Source of the DNA: Candidatus Cloacimonadota bacterium
Lineage (GTDB): Bacteria; Cloacimonadota; Cloacimonadia; Cloacimonadales; TCS61
Assembly: GCA_021734835.1 (NCBI GenBank)
Contig: JAIPIH010000008.1
Location: 1-64,000 of the forward strand
Direction: 5' to 3'
DNA length: 64,000 nucleotides
The translations under genes were made by a program, and so were the position numbers. The notes below the pieces were generated by a model. The model worked only from the letters and a program-made list of their open reading frames with translations. It ran no database searches and was not told where the DNA came from. Of this stretch, positions 9,612-19,046 are shown piece after piece. Every line of letters starts with the position of its first letter. Position 1 is the stretch's first letter.

Positions 9612-11459
9612 CTATTTCACTTCTTCTGGTTTATCCGGTACGTCATAAAGTATGTCGTCCCACGGATGTCTGTAGAGAGGTGTTTTCAGTCGTTTCTGAT
9701 CAAAATAATGTCCCATAAATCCCATCGTTCTGCCAATGATAAAGAAGGCATTGAAGAATCCCATATCGATCATCTCTTTGATCTCCTCATCATTATAATG
9801 TAAACTTTTGAGTAGATCAACGAATAACACACCGATTGTACCATCAACATTAAGGATAAGTGTACCTTTTTTCATAGTTGTTACATCTTGAACAGAAAGT
9901 GCATAATCAAGCAGAGGATGCTTGGGGAAATGTTCCTTCGCAAAATTCATCATAATTTCACATCGCTCATCGGGATTATCAATACTGTGAATTCTATGAC
10001 CGATCCCCTGAATTCTTACGTTCTTCTTTTTCATTGTATCAATAAATTCCCTTGGTGCCAGCTTGTTTTGTAATCCCCAGCTAAAATGATTAGCTGCACC
10101 ATTTACAGCACCTCCGAATCTTGGACCGATTGTTACAATTCCACTTACGATCGATTCAATTAAATTTTTTCCTGCTCGTGCTGTTACGATAGTATTATGA
10201 GCTCCGGAAACAGCAGGACCATGATCTGCAACTATCTGTATAACCAATTCTATAAAATCACGTGCATATTGTGGAAGTTTCTTTTTAAACCATAGGAGAC
10301 CCAATACTCCGCCAATACCGTAATTTTCCTTTATCACCTGATCTATCGGCACACCACAATAATTATGGATTTCACCTGTTTCATCACAGATCGTTGAGAT
10401 AAAGTTAGTTGGTTTTCTTACAAATCCTTCTGCCACTGCTTGAGCATAATCCATCGGAACGTTTGGTGGAGTTGGCTCGACAATCTCATCTATCTTACCG
10501 GCTGCTTTAAGCTTATCATATGTTTCTTTGATCTTCTGATCGTAATCTTCAAATGAATCTGGAACTATAACACCTGCTGCTCTCAAGGCAGCATTTTTAG
10601 CCTTTGCTGTATCATCTTTGGAATCTGCTTTTGCTCCTGCATGACCAAATTGTACACCGCCGGGAAGCATATCAGCACATGTACCAGTTACCCACATTAC
10701 CAAAGGCTTAGTTATTTTTTTCTCTTTGATTGCTTGTACTATCTGGTATTCGGCTTTACCGCCAACTTCTCCCAAAGCTACCATCATTTTTATCTTAGGA
10801 TTTTGTTCATATCTGAGTAGATGGTCCAGAAGTGTTGTAGCAGGATATACGTCTCCGCCAACAGCATAACCTTCATAAATCCCGTCTGTATTTCTGGAAA
10901 CAATGTTATATCCTTCATTGGAAAGACCTCCGGAAACTGAAACGAACCCGACAGATCCCGGCCGATATAATTTTGTATCTCGTATATTCTGAATAGTACC
11001 TGCTGCATTCCCGATCTTGAAACAACCAGGTTTTAATCCACCCACAGTTGCAGGACCTATTATCCATTTGCCCTTATCTTTAGCAATTTTTGCTATTTCC
11101 CTGACATCTCGTTGTGGAACTCCTTCGGCGATCATTACAATTGTACGTATATTGTCTGTTTCCAACGCCTCAATAGTTGATTCCGCACAAGATCTTTCTG
11201 AAGCAAAATTGACCATAACATCAGCTTTTGGTTTTGCTGCAATTGCTTCTTTCACACTTAAATATCTTGGAATTGAAATTTCTTTCGTTCCCCAGAATAA
11301 TTTGAAATATCCACTGCCGGTCGGAGTGATAAATCCGGCTACAGACGGTATTTCTCTTTTACATAAATAGTCAAAATCCAGCATTCTCTGAGCTGCTTTT
11401 TGCTGCGAGCCATAGATAAAAGCTGTTGTATTCTTATCGAAAAGTTCGTAATTTTCCAT
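9612..11459 (-). CDS. aclA: ATP-citrate lyase, AclA subunit (citryl-CoA synthetase alpha / citrate synthase-like)
   Basis: Large subunit of the two-subunit ATP-citrate lyase of Chlorobium type, equivalent to the C-terminal half of animal ACLY; 615 aa matches the usual about 608. The first 300 residues are succinyl-CoA-synthetase-alpha-like. They carry '[14 protein letters not shown]', whose H273 is the phosphohistidine position. Residues about 340-610 are a citrate-synthase-like lyase domain with '[14 protein letters not shown]', '[15 protein letters not shown]' and '[13 protein letters not shown]'. The complex cleaves citrate plus CoA and ATP to acetyl-CoA and oxaloacetate. Its start codon overlaps the aclB stop by one base, indicating translational coupling. 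Confidence 0.96.
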   Translation of the reverse strand: MENYELFDKNTTAFIYGSQQKAAQRMLDFDYLCKREIPSVAGFITPTGSGYFKLFWGTKEISIPRYLSVKEAIAAKPKADVMVNFASERSCAESTIEALETDNIRTIVMIAEGVPQRDVREIAKIAKDKGKWIIGPATVGGLKPGCFKIGNAAGTIQNIRDTKLYRPGSVGFVSVSGGLSNEGYNIVSRNTDGIYEGYAVGGDVYPATTLLDHLLRYEQNPKIKMMVALGEVGGKAEYQIVQAIKEKKITKPLVMWVTGTCADMLPGGVQFGHAGAKADSKDDTAKAKNAALRAAGVIVPDSFEDYDQKIKETYDKLKAAGKIDEIVEPTPPNVPMDYAQAVAEGFVRKPTNFISTICDETGEIHNYCGVPIDQVIKENYGIGGVLGLLWFKKKLPQYARDFIELVIQIVADHGPAVSGAHNTIVTARAGKNLIESIVSGIVTIGPRFGGAVNGAANHFSWGLQNKLAPREFIDTMKKKNVRIQGIGHRIHSIDNPDERCEIMMNFAKEHFPKHPLLDYALSVQDVTTMKKGTLILNVDGTIGVLFVDLLKSLHYNDEEIKEMIDMGFFNAFFIIGRTMGFMGHYFDQKRLKTPLYRHPWDDILYDVPDKPEEVK

Positions 11460-12751
11460 TATTCACCCACCTTTTTATCAAGAGCCATCGAAATAATTTT
11501 TGTCATATGTGTTTCCGGACCGTAAACTTCAGTAGGAATTCCCAGCTTAGTTCCCATATTCTTGATATTATTCAGTCCTTCTCTGTAATTTGGACCGCCT
11601 CTTCGCACATATATCTTCACATTGATATCCTTCAATTTTTGTTGGTATTCTTCTATTGCCTGTATAATACCTGTAAAAGTTTTAGCGATGTCTGTAAAGT
11701 TAGCTATTCCACCACCAATGATCAGGAATTTAGGTCTTCCCTGCGGATCTTTCTTTCTTGTCATCAGATCAAGAATAGTTTTTGTATAGGCATAAGTAAG
11801 TTCTGTTGTTGGATTACCACTATATTCGCCGTAATTTGCCAATTCGTTAGTATAGCCAAGATCTACGACTGTGTCTGCATAGATAACAGAAGCTCCGCCG
11901 CCAGCTACCAAATTCCAGATCCTGCCTTCAGGATTTAATATAGTTAGTTTTAATGATGCTCCGGTTCTATCATCAAGATCATCAATTTTTTCTTCTTCTT
12001 TACTTTTTTCCAAACCGAAGGGATTTGGAAAATTAAGGTTGCCCCAGTATTCTGCACACTGATATGATGCGTAATCATCTACTTTAGCAACAGCATCAAG
12101 TGCTACTGGAGTACCATTTACAAATGTAAAGGGATTAAGTTCCAGATAAACAAAGTGATATTCCACCAGCATTTTATAGAGAGCTTTAATGAATTCAGCC
12201 ACAATGTCTTTTTTATCTGCTAGTTCAGAAGGTAGGAAACTTTTTACATCCAATTCATCGATTTCTTTCATTATTGGGATATCTAATGTAACTACAGAAT
12301 CCCAAACTTCTTCAATATTTACTCCACCTTTAGTCGAGAAGTGAATAGTGTCGTTATCTCTGGAGGTTGTGATTGCAATGTAATATTCAACATCATGGGG
12401 AACAAATTTTTCCACCAGAAATTGATTTAATATTCCAGAAGTTTCACCCGTTGTCTGTTTGATAGTAACTTTCTTGTTCATACGGTCACCGATCCACTTT
12501 TGTACTTCCTGCCAGGATTTATTAACAAAAAGCAGATCATTAAGTCCTCTTTTACCAAATAACTGATCAGGTTTGGCAACCAGTTTTTCAGTTTTCAGCC
12601 AAGGATTTTCTTTTTCCAATTTCTTCAGATCAGTGTTTGGTCCTACCAATACCTGTGAGGCATCAAACTTGATCTTCCCGTTTGAAAACTTCGGTAGAGC
12701 ATCTGCCATCATTCTTTTGGCGTCATATTCTCTAATACCTTTTTGTGCCAT
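11459..12751 (-). CDS. aclB: ATP-citrate lyase, AclB subunit (ATP-grasp)
   Basis: Small subunit of ATP-citrate lyase, equivalent to the N-terminal part of animal ACLY; 430 aa against about 400 in Chlorobium. The N-terminal ATP-grasp region carries 'VLVGPNTDLKKLEKENPWL', 'LFGKRGLNDLL' and 'LELNPFTFVNGTPVALDAVAKVDD'. The C-terminal succinyl-CoA-synthetase-beta-like part carries 'NLVAGGGASVIYADTV', 'ANYGEYSGNPTT' and 'FLIIGGGIANFTDIAKTF'. It lies 30 bases after acn and directly before aclA, so the order is acn-aclB-aclA-icd. AclA and AclB together are the diagnostic enzyme of the reductive TCA cycle in many bacteria, but they can also supply cytosolic acetyl-CoA from citrate. Confidence 0.95.
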   Translation of the reverse strand: MAQKGIREYDAKRMMADALPKFSNGKIKFDASQVLVGPNTDLKKLEKENPWLKTEKLVAKPDQLFGKRGLNDLLFVNKSWQEVQKWIGDRMNKKVTIKQTTGETSGILNQFLVEKFVPHDVEYYIAITTSRDNDTIHFSTKGGVNIEEVWDSVVTLDIPIMKEIDELDVKSFLPSELADKKDIVAEFIKALYKMLVEYHFVYLELNPFTFVNGTPVALDAVAKVDDYASYQCAEYWGNLNFPNPFGLEKSKEEEKIDDLDDRTGASLKLTILNPEGRIWNLVAGGGASVIYADTVVDLGYTNELANYGEYSGNPTTELTYAYTKTILDLMTRKKDPQGRPKFLIIGGGIANFTDIAKTFTGIIQAIEEYQQKLKDINVKIYVRRGGPNYREGLNNIKNMGTKLGIPTEVYGPETHMTKIISMALDKKVGE

Positions 12752-12781
12752 ACTTTTTCTCTCCTCTTATCCTACTATAAT

Positions 12782-14725
12782 TTAATTTGTTTTTTTCATC
12801 ATAGCCAATGTTCCACCTGCCAGCAAAATTTTTATTTGCCGGTCAGAAAGATTATAGGTCATTTCAAATTCAGTTGCTTTTGTGATATTTTTTACAATGA
12901 TGCTTTTGCCTTCTTTTAAAGAAGCTTTGATATTAGAAACTTTCAATTCATCTGCTTGATCGATTTTGTCATAATCACTTTCATCTTTGAAATTTAAAGG
13001 TAAAATCCCGAAATTGATCAGATTAGCATTATGAATTCTTTCCATCGATTTTGCCATAACAGCCTTTACTCCCATATACATCGGGCAAAGTGCCGCATGC
13101 TCACGACTGCTTCCTTGCCCATAAGAATGTCCCGCAATAATGATATTATCTTTTCCACTCTCTTTGATCTTTTTAGCGCGATCATGAAAAGTCGGATCTA
13201 CAACCTCAAACAGAAATTCGGAATATTTTGGTACATTCGATCTATATTTCATCTTGGAACCTGCCGGTATAATGTGATCTGTTGTAATTTTATCTTCAAC
13301 CTTAAGCGTGACAGTTCCTTCAATTTTGTCTTGCATTGGGGTTGCTGCCGGAGGATCTCCAATATTTGGTCCACGATATATCTTCACATCTTCTTTGCGT
13401 GCTTCCGGGAACAAAAACATCGAGTCATCAACATAAAATTTTGCTGGTATCTTCACATCAGGATACATGATACCTAATTTTTCCAAATCTCTTGGATCCG
13501 TAAATTTACCAGTGATAACTGCTGCTGCTGCAGTTTCCGGACTTACCAGATAAGCATTTGCTGATTTAGTTCCTGATCTTCCTAAGAAATTTCGATTACT
13601 TGTTCTAAGTGACACAGCATCAGTTTTAGGTGATTGACTATTCCCAATACAGAATCCACAGGCTGCTTCCGCAATCCGAGCTCCGGCAGAAACAATACTC
13701 TGAAAACCGCCATCCTTAATAATGTTCTCAATTACTTGCTTGGATCCCGGTGCAACTACAAAACTTGTATTTGGATGAAGTTTTTGCCCTTTTAGGATCT
13801 CTGCAACAGTCATCATATCCTTATAAGATGAATTTGTACAACTACCGATGCAGACCTGATCAACTTTGATCTCTCCAATCTCTTTAACAGTACTAATGTT
13901 ACCAGGACTATGCGGAGTTGCTGTCATAGGAACAAGTTCGCTAAGGTTTATATCAACTACCTGATCGTATTTGGCATCTTCATCTGCGATCAACTGTTTC
14001 CAATCTTCTTCTCGTCCTTGCGCTTTTAAAAATTCTTTAGTTACTTCATCACTGGGGAAAATTGATGTTGTTACACCGCACTCTGCCCCCATGTTTGTAA
14101 TTGTGGCTCGTTCCGGAACCGATAGAGTTTTAATACCAGCTCCGCCATACTCAAAAACACATCCAACATTACCTTTGGTCGTAAAAATTTCCAATACTTT
14201 AAGGATCACATCTTTTGCAGTTACCCATTTGTTTAATTTTCCGGTTAAGTTGATCTTGATCACGTTTGGATAAGTTATATAAAATAAACCACCTGCCATT
14301 GCTACTGCGACATCCAGGCCACCGGCTCCAATAGCCATCATGCCTACACCGCCACCGGTTGGAGTGTGTGAATCGGAGCCCAGAAGTGTTTTTCCCGGTT
14401 TTCCAAATCTTTCCAAGTGAACTTGATGGCAAATTCCGTTTCCTGCTCTGGAAAATACTATACCGTATTTAGTAGCTACTGATTGAAGATACTTATGATC
14501 ATCAGCATTTTCGAAACCTATTTGTACAGTATTATGGTCAACATAACTAACAGACAGTTCTGTCTTTACTCTCGGAATATCCATCGCTTCAAACTGCAAA
14601 TAAGCCATTGTTCCTGTGGCATCCTGTGTAAGAGTCTGATCGATCTTTATCCCAACTTCTTTGCCCTTTTCAGGTTTTCCTTCAACAATATGTGTTGAAA
14701 GAATTTTCTCTACAATGTTTGCCAT
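12782..14725 (-). CDS. acn: Aconitate hydratase
   Basis: Interconverts citrate and isocitrate through a [4Fe-4S] cluster. The cluster cysteines are visible in 'CIGSCTNSSYKDM' and 'CGFCIGNSQSP' (about C296, C356 and C359 in the 647-aa product). Other signatures are 'GSDSHTPTGGGVGMMAIGAGG' and the swivel-domain 'GHSYGQGSSREHAAL'. Length and motifs fit the mitochondrial-type aconitase rather than AcnB. The frame opens at 14782, but I place the start at the ATG at 14725 (MANIVEKIL): AGAGGA lies just upstream and the extra 19 residues are low-complexity and lysine-rich. It is the first large gene of the operon with aclB, aclA and icd, and follows a 35-codon small ORF. Confidence 0.95.
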   Translation of the reverse strand: MANIVEKILSTHIVEGKPEKGKEVGIKIDQTLTQDATGTMAYLQFEAMDIPRVKTELSVSYVDHNTVQIGFENADDHKYLQSVATKYGIVFSRAGNGICHQVHLERFGKPGKTLLGSDSHTPTGGGVGMMAIGAGGLDVAVAMAGGLFYITYPNVIKINLTGKLNKWVTAKDVILKVLEIFTTKGNVGCVFEYGGAGIKTLSVPERATITNMGAECGVTTSIFPSDEVTKEFLKAQGREEDWKQLIADEDAKYDQVVDINLSELVPMTATPHSPGNISTVKEIGEIKVDQVCIGSCTNSSYKDMMTVAEILKGQKLHPNTSFVVAPGSKQVIENIIKDGGFQSIVSAGARIAEAACGFCIGNSQSPKTDAVSLRTSNRNFLGRSGTKSANAYLVSPETAAAAVITGKFTDPRDLEKLGIMYPDVKIPAKFYVDDSMFLFPEARKEDVKIYRGPNIGDPPAATPMQDKIEGTVTLKVEDKITTDHIIPAGSKMKYRSNVPKYSEFLFEVVDPTFHDRAKKIKESGKDNIIIAGHSYGQGSSREHAALCPMYMGVKAVMAKSMERIHNANLINFGILPLNFKDESDYDKIDQADELKVSNIKASLKEGKSIIVKNITKATEFEMTYNLSDRQIKILLAGGTLAMMKKTN

Positions 14726-14778
14726 TTTTAATCCTCTTTTTTTTGGTTTTTTTACTTGGTATTTTTGATTGTATAAAC

Positions 14779-14886
14779 TCAAGGTCTTAAGGTACGAATT
14801 AGTATAACTCTTTTTTGTTCAATATCTTGCACAGCATTATGCGCTATCATCTTGGCTGATATTATTAGTGGAATATCACCTTCCAT
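14779..14886 (-). CDS. Possible 35-aa small protein or leader ahead of aconitase
   Basis: A complete short frame from ATG at 14886 to TGA at 14779, MEGDIPLIISAKMIAHNAVQ onwards. A GGAGA ribosome site stands about 7 bases before the ATG, and a TTGACA-type promoter lies about 50 bases upstream. It ends 54 bases before the acn start on the same strand, so it would be the first cistron of the citrate operon. I recognise no family. It has no run of regulatory codons like an attenuator leader. It could be a chance frame, and conservation would decide. Confidence 0.4.
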   Translation of the reverse strand: MEGDIPLIISAKMIAHNAVQDIEQKRVILIRTLRP

Positions 14887-14917
14887 CTTTTATATCTCCA
14901 ATTATTTAATTTCACCA

Positions 14918-14944
14918 ATCGTACAACCTGAAATAGTTTGTCAA
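14918..14944 (-). promoter_or_regulatory. Putative sigma-70 promoter of the acn-aclBA-icd operon
   Basis: On the minus strand a perfect -35 TTGACA (14939-14944) is followed after 15 bases by TACGAT (14918-14923). Spacing is two bases short of ideal. It lies about 30 bases upstream of the 35-aa ORF and is the only good candidate ahead of the operon. Confidence 0.45.
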
Positions 14945-14986
14945 CGAATTTTTATATTTATTAAAATAAACTTAGAGATAAAAAAA

Positions 14987-15015
14987 TTGGACATAAAATA
15001 GGACGTAAATATTTT
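14987..15015 (+). promoter_or_regulatory. Putative promoter of tRNA-Arg
   Basis: TTGGAC at 14987-14992, a 17-base spacer, then TATTTT at 15010-15015. Predicted initiation falls within a base or two of the mature tRNA 5' end at 15024. Confidence 0.5.
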
Positions 15016-15023
15016 TGTTATGT

Positions 15024-15100
15024 GCGCTCGTGGCTCAATTGGATAGAGCATCTGACTTCGGATCAGAGGGTTGAGGGTTCGAGTCCTTCCGGGCGTGCCA
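15024..15100 (+). tRNA. tRNA-Arg (anticodon TCG)
   Basis: A 77-base cloverleaf. The acceptor GCGCTCG pairs with CGGGCGT, with two G-U pairs including G1-U72; D stem GCTC/GAGC; anticodon stem TCTGA/TCAGA with loop CTTCGGA; T arm GAGGG-TTCGAGT-CCTTC. CCA is encoded in the gene. Anticodon TCG reads CGA arginine codons. Many bacteria leave CGA to the TadA-modified ICG tRNA, and a tadA gene is present in this window. Confidence 0.95.
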
Positions 15101-15244
15101 TTTTCTGATACAAGAAGCAATTTCAGATGTAAACTATCATAAAACAATGGAGTTAAAAATCTATTATTATTGTTATAAAAAAAATTATAGAAAGTAATAT
15201 TATTCTAATTTTAGTTTATGAAACAAAGAATTGTGCTAATAAAT

Positions 15245-16006
15245 TTATACACTGAATAAGTTTAAATATAATCCGACTAATTTGTGACCAGCGAGAATGT
15301 AAACAAAAGAACCTGTAATCAGGAAAGGACCCAGGGGAAATTGTTTTTTTGGATCATGATTAACAATTAATAATATAACTAAAGCCAACATTGAAGAAAA
15401 CAGTACTGTAAAAAGGGTTCCTTCCAAACCCAGAAAAGCGCCAATTCCCGCAATAAGCTTGATATCACCACCGCCTAAGCTTTCCTTACCTGTTAATTTC
15501 TGGAAGAAATAGGCAACAAATAAAAACAAAAGGAAAAATATTACGGAGCTTAATCCAGCAGTAATAAAGCTCACATCTGTTCCCGGCAGAAAAGAAACCA
15601 GCAAACCAACTCCAATGAGTGGAAGTGACAATGTATCAGGAATAATGTAATTATGAAGATCTATGAAAAAAACGATGATACCAAATGAAATAAAAACTGC
15701 ATATTTAAAAAATACAAGTGAAAAGTGCGAATCTAATCGTAAAAACAATAGTATTAGTAAGATCGGTGTTAATAATTCAACCAAAAAATAGTGAATATCT
15801 ATCTTATTTCCGCAATCCCTGCATCTCCCTTTTAACAACAGATAACTGATTATTGGGATATTATTATAAGGTTTTATCTCTTGATGACAATGTGGACAGC
15901 TAGAAGAGGGGAAAATGATAGATTTTTTTAGAGGAATTCTTGATATACATACATTGAAAAAACTTCCAAAAACAGCACCGGAAATAATTATCAGTAGATA
16001 GATCAT
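15245..16006 (-). CDS. pilD: Type IV prepilin peptidase / N-methyltransferase PilD
   Basis: Inner-membrane aspartic peptidase that cleaves and N-methylates type IV prepilins. The N-terminus 'GAVFGSFFNVCISRIP' is typical. A zinc-type four-Cys motif (CPHC ... CRDC) marks the methyltransferase-containing form. The peptidase part carries the two Asp motifs, 'FIDLHNYIIPD' and 'GGGDIKLIAGIGAFLG', amid seven to eight membrane segments. It is the last gene of the pilus operon. The frame opens at 16033 (MPGQPGIIV), but those bases form a perfect hairpin, and the ATG at 16006 (MIYLLIII) gives the normal family N-terminus. Neither start has a clear ribosome site, so the start remains uncertain. Confidence 0.9.
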   Translation of the reverse strand: MIYLLIIISGAVFGSFFNVCISRIPLKKSIIFPSSSCPHCHQEIKPYNNIPIISYLLLKGRCRDCGNKIDIHYFLVELLTPILLILLFLRLDSHFSLVFFKYAVFISFGIIVFFIDLHNYIIPDTLSLPLIGVGLLVSFLPGTDVSFITAGLSSVIFFLLFLFVAYFFQKLTGKESLGGGDIKLIAGIGAFLGLEGTLFTVLFSSMLALVILLIVNHDPKKQFPLGPFLITGSFVYILAGHKLVGLYLNLFSV

Positions 16007-16013
16007 AACAATA

Positions 16014-16033
16014 ATGCCCGGTTGCCCGGGCAT
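16014..16033 (-). other. 8-bp hairpin with GCAA tetraloop between pilC and pilD
   Basis: On the transcript strand ATGCCCGG-GCAA-CCGGGCAT: a perfect 8-bp stem closed by a GNRA-type tetraloop, starting 9 bases after the pilC stop. No U-run follows, so it is more likely a processing, stability or translation-control element than a terminator. It covers the upstream alternative start of pilD. Confidence 0.6.
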
Positions 16034-16042
16034 CTAAATTTA

Positions 16043-17296
16043 TTATTTCATCCCTGAACTTATTGCTAATCCCAAGTTGAATATCGGTAAGTAAATAATA
16101 ATAATTATGTATCCCACTAAACCTGCCATAACGATGATCATCATCGGTTCGATAAGAGAAGTAAGTCTCTCTATCACTGAATCAACAAGCTTTTGATGGA
16201 AATCTGCAGCTTTTTTTAGCAGGTTATCCATCTCACCTGTTTCCTCTCCTGTTGAGATCAGCTGAAGTAATGTAGATGGGAAAACTTTTGATTTCTTAAA
16301 CGCTCCAGCAACTGTAAATCCTTCTTTTACCCAGGATCTGGCTTTTTCACAGGCTTTTTCAATAACTGAATTTTGAACAACTTTCTCAACTAATTCCATT
16401 GTGTCCATGATCGGTACACCGGCGTACATCAAAATACTGAAAGTTCTGGCAAATTTACTCATTATAGAGTTTTCCAGCAAATTACCAATAACAGGAATTT
16501 TTAATATCACCGAATCAACAAGATATTTGCCTCTTTCTGATAAATAAAACAGAAAAAACGCCATCAAGAATGTTAAAATTGCTAAACCGGTAAAGAATAC
16601 ATTCTCTCTCACTGCATTACTAATAGCAATCGCTGCAATTGTAGGTGCCGGAAGATCTGCATCGAAACTTTCATAAACACCGGCAAACATAGGAATTATG
16701 AAATAGAATAAACCCCAGACAACAACAGCCAGAAAGACCAGAATGAACAAAGGATAAGAAAGTGCTGACCAAACTTTACGTCTGGTATCTTCAACTTTTT
16801 CCAAATAGGTAGCTAATTCATCCAGAACCGTGTGAAGTGTACCTGAAACTTCTCCGGCTTTTACTAATGCGATGTAAAGAGAATTAAAAACACCCGGATG
16901 TAATTCCATAGCTTCTGATAGGCTATAGCCTTTTTTGATGTCAGTTGATAACTGCATCAGTACTTTTCTAAATCTTTTGCTCTTTTCTTCTCTAGCCAGG
17001 TTTGTGAGCGATTTCTCGATCGTTAAACCGGCAGAGAACATAGTGGCGAGCTGACGTGTGAAAAAAACCAGGATTTTTAAACTAACACCTGTTCTAATCT
17101 TATAAATAGTAAGCATTATTTTATCGAACATCGATAATTTTCCACTGAAAGCACCTTCTTTACCAGCTTTCACGGAGATGATAATACTTCCTTCTTTGGT
17201 TAATTTATCAATAGCTTCATCCAATGATGACGCTTTTAGCGTTCCTTCAACCCGAAGCCCTTTTACATCTTTTACAATATATTGAAATACTGACAT
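16043..17296 (-). CDS. pilC: Type IV pilus inner-membrane platform protein PilC
   Basis: Polytopic GspF/PilC-family platform on which the PilB and PilT motors act. The 417 aa hold two repeated GspF domains: one around 70-195 ('FFTRQLATMFSAGLTIEKSL', 'KAGEVSGTLHTVLDELATYL') and one around 275-400 ('FARTFSILMYAGVPIMDTME', 'STGEETGEMDNLLKKAADF'). There are three long membrane segments, near 180-205, 225-250 and 385-410. Family hallmark residues and length are normal. It lies 26 bases after pilB and just before pilD in the pilus operon. Confidence 0.95.
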   Translation of the reverse strand: MSVFQYIVKDVKGLRVEGTLKASSLDEAIDKLTKEGSIIISVKAGKEGAFSGKLSMFDKIMLTIYKIRTGVSLKILVFFTRQLATMFSAGLTIEKSLTNLAREEKSKRFRKVLMQLSTDIKKGYSLSEAMELHPGVFNSLYIALVKAGEVSGTLHTVLDELATYLEKVEDTRRKVWSALSYPLFILVFLAVVVWGLFYFIIPMFAGVYESFDADLPAPTIAAIAISNAVRENVFFTGLAILTFLMAFFLFYLSERGKYLVDSVILKIPVIGNLLENSIMSKFARTFSILMYAGVPIMDTMELVEKVVQNSVIEKACEKARSWVKEGFTVAGAFKKSKVFPSTLLQLISTGEETGEMDNLLKKAADFHQKLVDSVIERLTSLIEPMMIIVMAGLVGYIIIIIYLPIFNLGLAISSGMK

Positions 17297-17322
17297 ATAA
17301 TTTCCTTATTTATTTTTCGAAT

Positions 17323-19032
17323 TTACTCGTCTGATACAGTTAATTTAACGACTTCACTAATCGTAGTTATGCCCTGTTTCATTTTATCAATACCGCTAGC
17401 ATGTAATGAATGCATGCCGTTTCTGATTGCGGCTTCACGTATAATATCTTGGTTTTCTCCTGCAAAGATCAGCTTCCTGACCTCAGAATTGACCTCGATG
17501 ATCTCAAATATTCCTGTCCTGCCGGAATATCCTGTGTTATCACAATGAACACAGCCTTTTCCCTGCTTAAAGTGAATCTCCTTCGCCTGCTTATCAGTAA
17601 TACCTGCAGCTATAAGTTCAGCCGGTTTTGGTTTGTAATCTTCTACGCAGTTAGAACAGATCTTACGTACAAGTCGCTGAGCCATCACAAGATTCAAGGA
17701 TGAAGCGACCAGATAAGGCGGTATTCCGATATCAACTAGACGCGTAATTGTTGAAGGTGCATCATTGGCATGCAGAGTTGTGAACACCAGGTGACCGGTT
17801 AGGGAAAACTTGATTGCAATATCTGCAGTTTCTTCGTCTCTTATCTCACCGATAAGAACTATATCGGGGTCTTGACGTAAAACAGAACGAAGCGCTTTAG
17901 CAAAAGTAAGTCCTATCTTTTCTTTTGCTTCTATTTGCGTAATTCCATCCAATCTGTATTCTACTGGATCCTCAACCGTAACTATGTTATTTTCGATATT
18001 TTTGATCTCTTTCAAGCCTGCGTGCAGTGTTGTTGATTTACCACTACCGGTAGGTCCTGAAACTATAGTAATACCATAAGGTCTTTTGATCCATTTATGA
18101 AATATATCAAGGTCATTTGATGAGAATCCCAGAGTGGTTAAGCTAAAGCCAAATTCACCTTTATCCAAAAGACGTAAAACAACTTTTTCTCCGGTCACAG
18201 TTGGTGTGATAGAAACACGAACATCCACACTTTTCACCGAAGTTTTAAGGGAAATGTGACCATCCTGCGGTAATCTACGTTCTGCTATATTCAATTTTGA
18301 CATCACTTTAATAAGTGAAACCATACCAGCGTGCAACCCGATTGGTGGAGACATCACTTCTCGTAAAGCACCATCAATCCTAAATCTAACCCTTGTATTA
18401 GAGGTTAGTGGTTCAATATGAATATCTGTCGTATTGGATTTAATCGCCTCTGTGATAATTAGATTCACCAATTTGACAACCGGTGCATCTGCATCAGCTT
18501 TACTATCGATAGTGATCTCATTCTCATCTTCATCAACTGCCACAAATTCAAAGTCTCCAACCGCATCCTGCACTTGAGTAGATGTTCTAATTCCTTTGTA
18601 GTACTTCTCAAGTGTATCCGTCAGGTTAGTCTCACTGATCAAAACCGGAACAATGTTTGCACCTAGCAGCTTTTGCAAACTGTCATGAATAACAATATTA
18701 TCCGGATCTGTCATGGCCACGATAACAGTATTTTCCTGTTTACGCAGAGCGATAACCCTATTCTCTACGGCAAATGGTTCAGGTATCAGTTTTACAACTT
18801 CAGTATCAAGCCCAAGCAGTTCATCTTCTTTCACAATTTCATAATCAAGTTGAAGCTGTAATGCATTAAGAAGCTGCTTCTCAGAAATTGCTCCGAGTTT
18901 TAACATTGTAGCTCCAAGCTTAAGACCAAGATTCTTCTGTTTCTTTAATGCTTCCTGAACCTGCTGTTCTGTAGCAGCATCCTGATGAATCAAAATTTCA
19001 CCTAATCGGGCAAATTCTGGGTTAAAACTCAT
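17323..19032 (-). CDS. pilB: Type IV pilus extension ATPase PilB
   Basis: Hexameric GspE/PilB-family ATPase powering pilus extension; 569 aa is the usual length. An N-terminal MshEN-like domain (about 1-145) begins 'LGEILIHQDAATEQQVQEAL'; some MshEN domains bind c-di-GMP. The motor core carries Walker A (GPTGSGKST, K332), an Asp box ('VEDPVEYRL'), Walker B ('VLIGEIRDEET') and His box ('TGHLVFTTLHAND'). A zinc tetra-cysteine motif (C459, C462, C494, C497) is present, which PilT lacks and PilB/GspE have. It lies between the Ig-like lipoprotein and pilC. Confidence 0.96.
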   Translation of the reverse strand: MSFNPEFARLGEILIHQDAATEQQVQEALKKQKNLGLKLGATMLKLGAISEKQLLNALQLQLDYEIVKEDELLGLDTEVVKLIPEPFAVENRVIALRKQENTVIVAMTDPDNIVIHDSLQKLLGANIVPVLISETNLTDTLEKYYKGIRTSTQVQDAVGDFEFVAVDEDENEITIDSKADADAPVVKLVNLIITEAIKSNTTDIHIEPLTSNTRVRFRIDGALREVMSPPIGLHAGMVSLIKVMSKLNIAERRLPQDGHISLKTSVKSVDVRVSITPTVTGEKVVLRLLDKGEFGFSLTTLGFSSNDLDIFHKWIKRPYGITIVSGPTGSGKSTTLHAGLKEIKNIENNIVTVEDPVEYRLDGITQIEAKEKIGLTFAKALRSVLRQDPDIVLIGEIRDEETADIAIKFSLTGHLVFTTLHANDAPSTITRLVDIGIPPYLVASSLNLVMAQRLVRKICSNCVEDYKPKPAELIAAGITDKQAKEIHFKQGKGCVHCDNTGYSGRTGIFEIIEVNSEVRKLIFAGENQDIIREAAIRNGMHSLHASGIDKMKQGITTISEVVKLTVSDE

Positions 19033-19046
19033 TCATATTCTCCCAT

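Noticed and set aside
11426-11938. 170-codon plus-strand frame across aclA/aclB
   Set aside because: Antisense shadow; the sequence is Phe/Ser/Cys-rich without domain structure.
14941-15147. Minus-strand frame of 68 codons across tRNA-Arg
   Set aside because: It is the translated reverse of the tRNA ('GRTRTLNPLIRSQ'), a well-known artefact.
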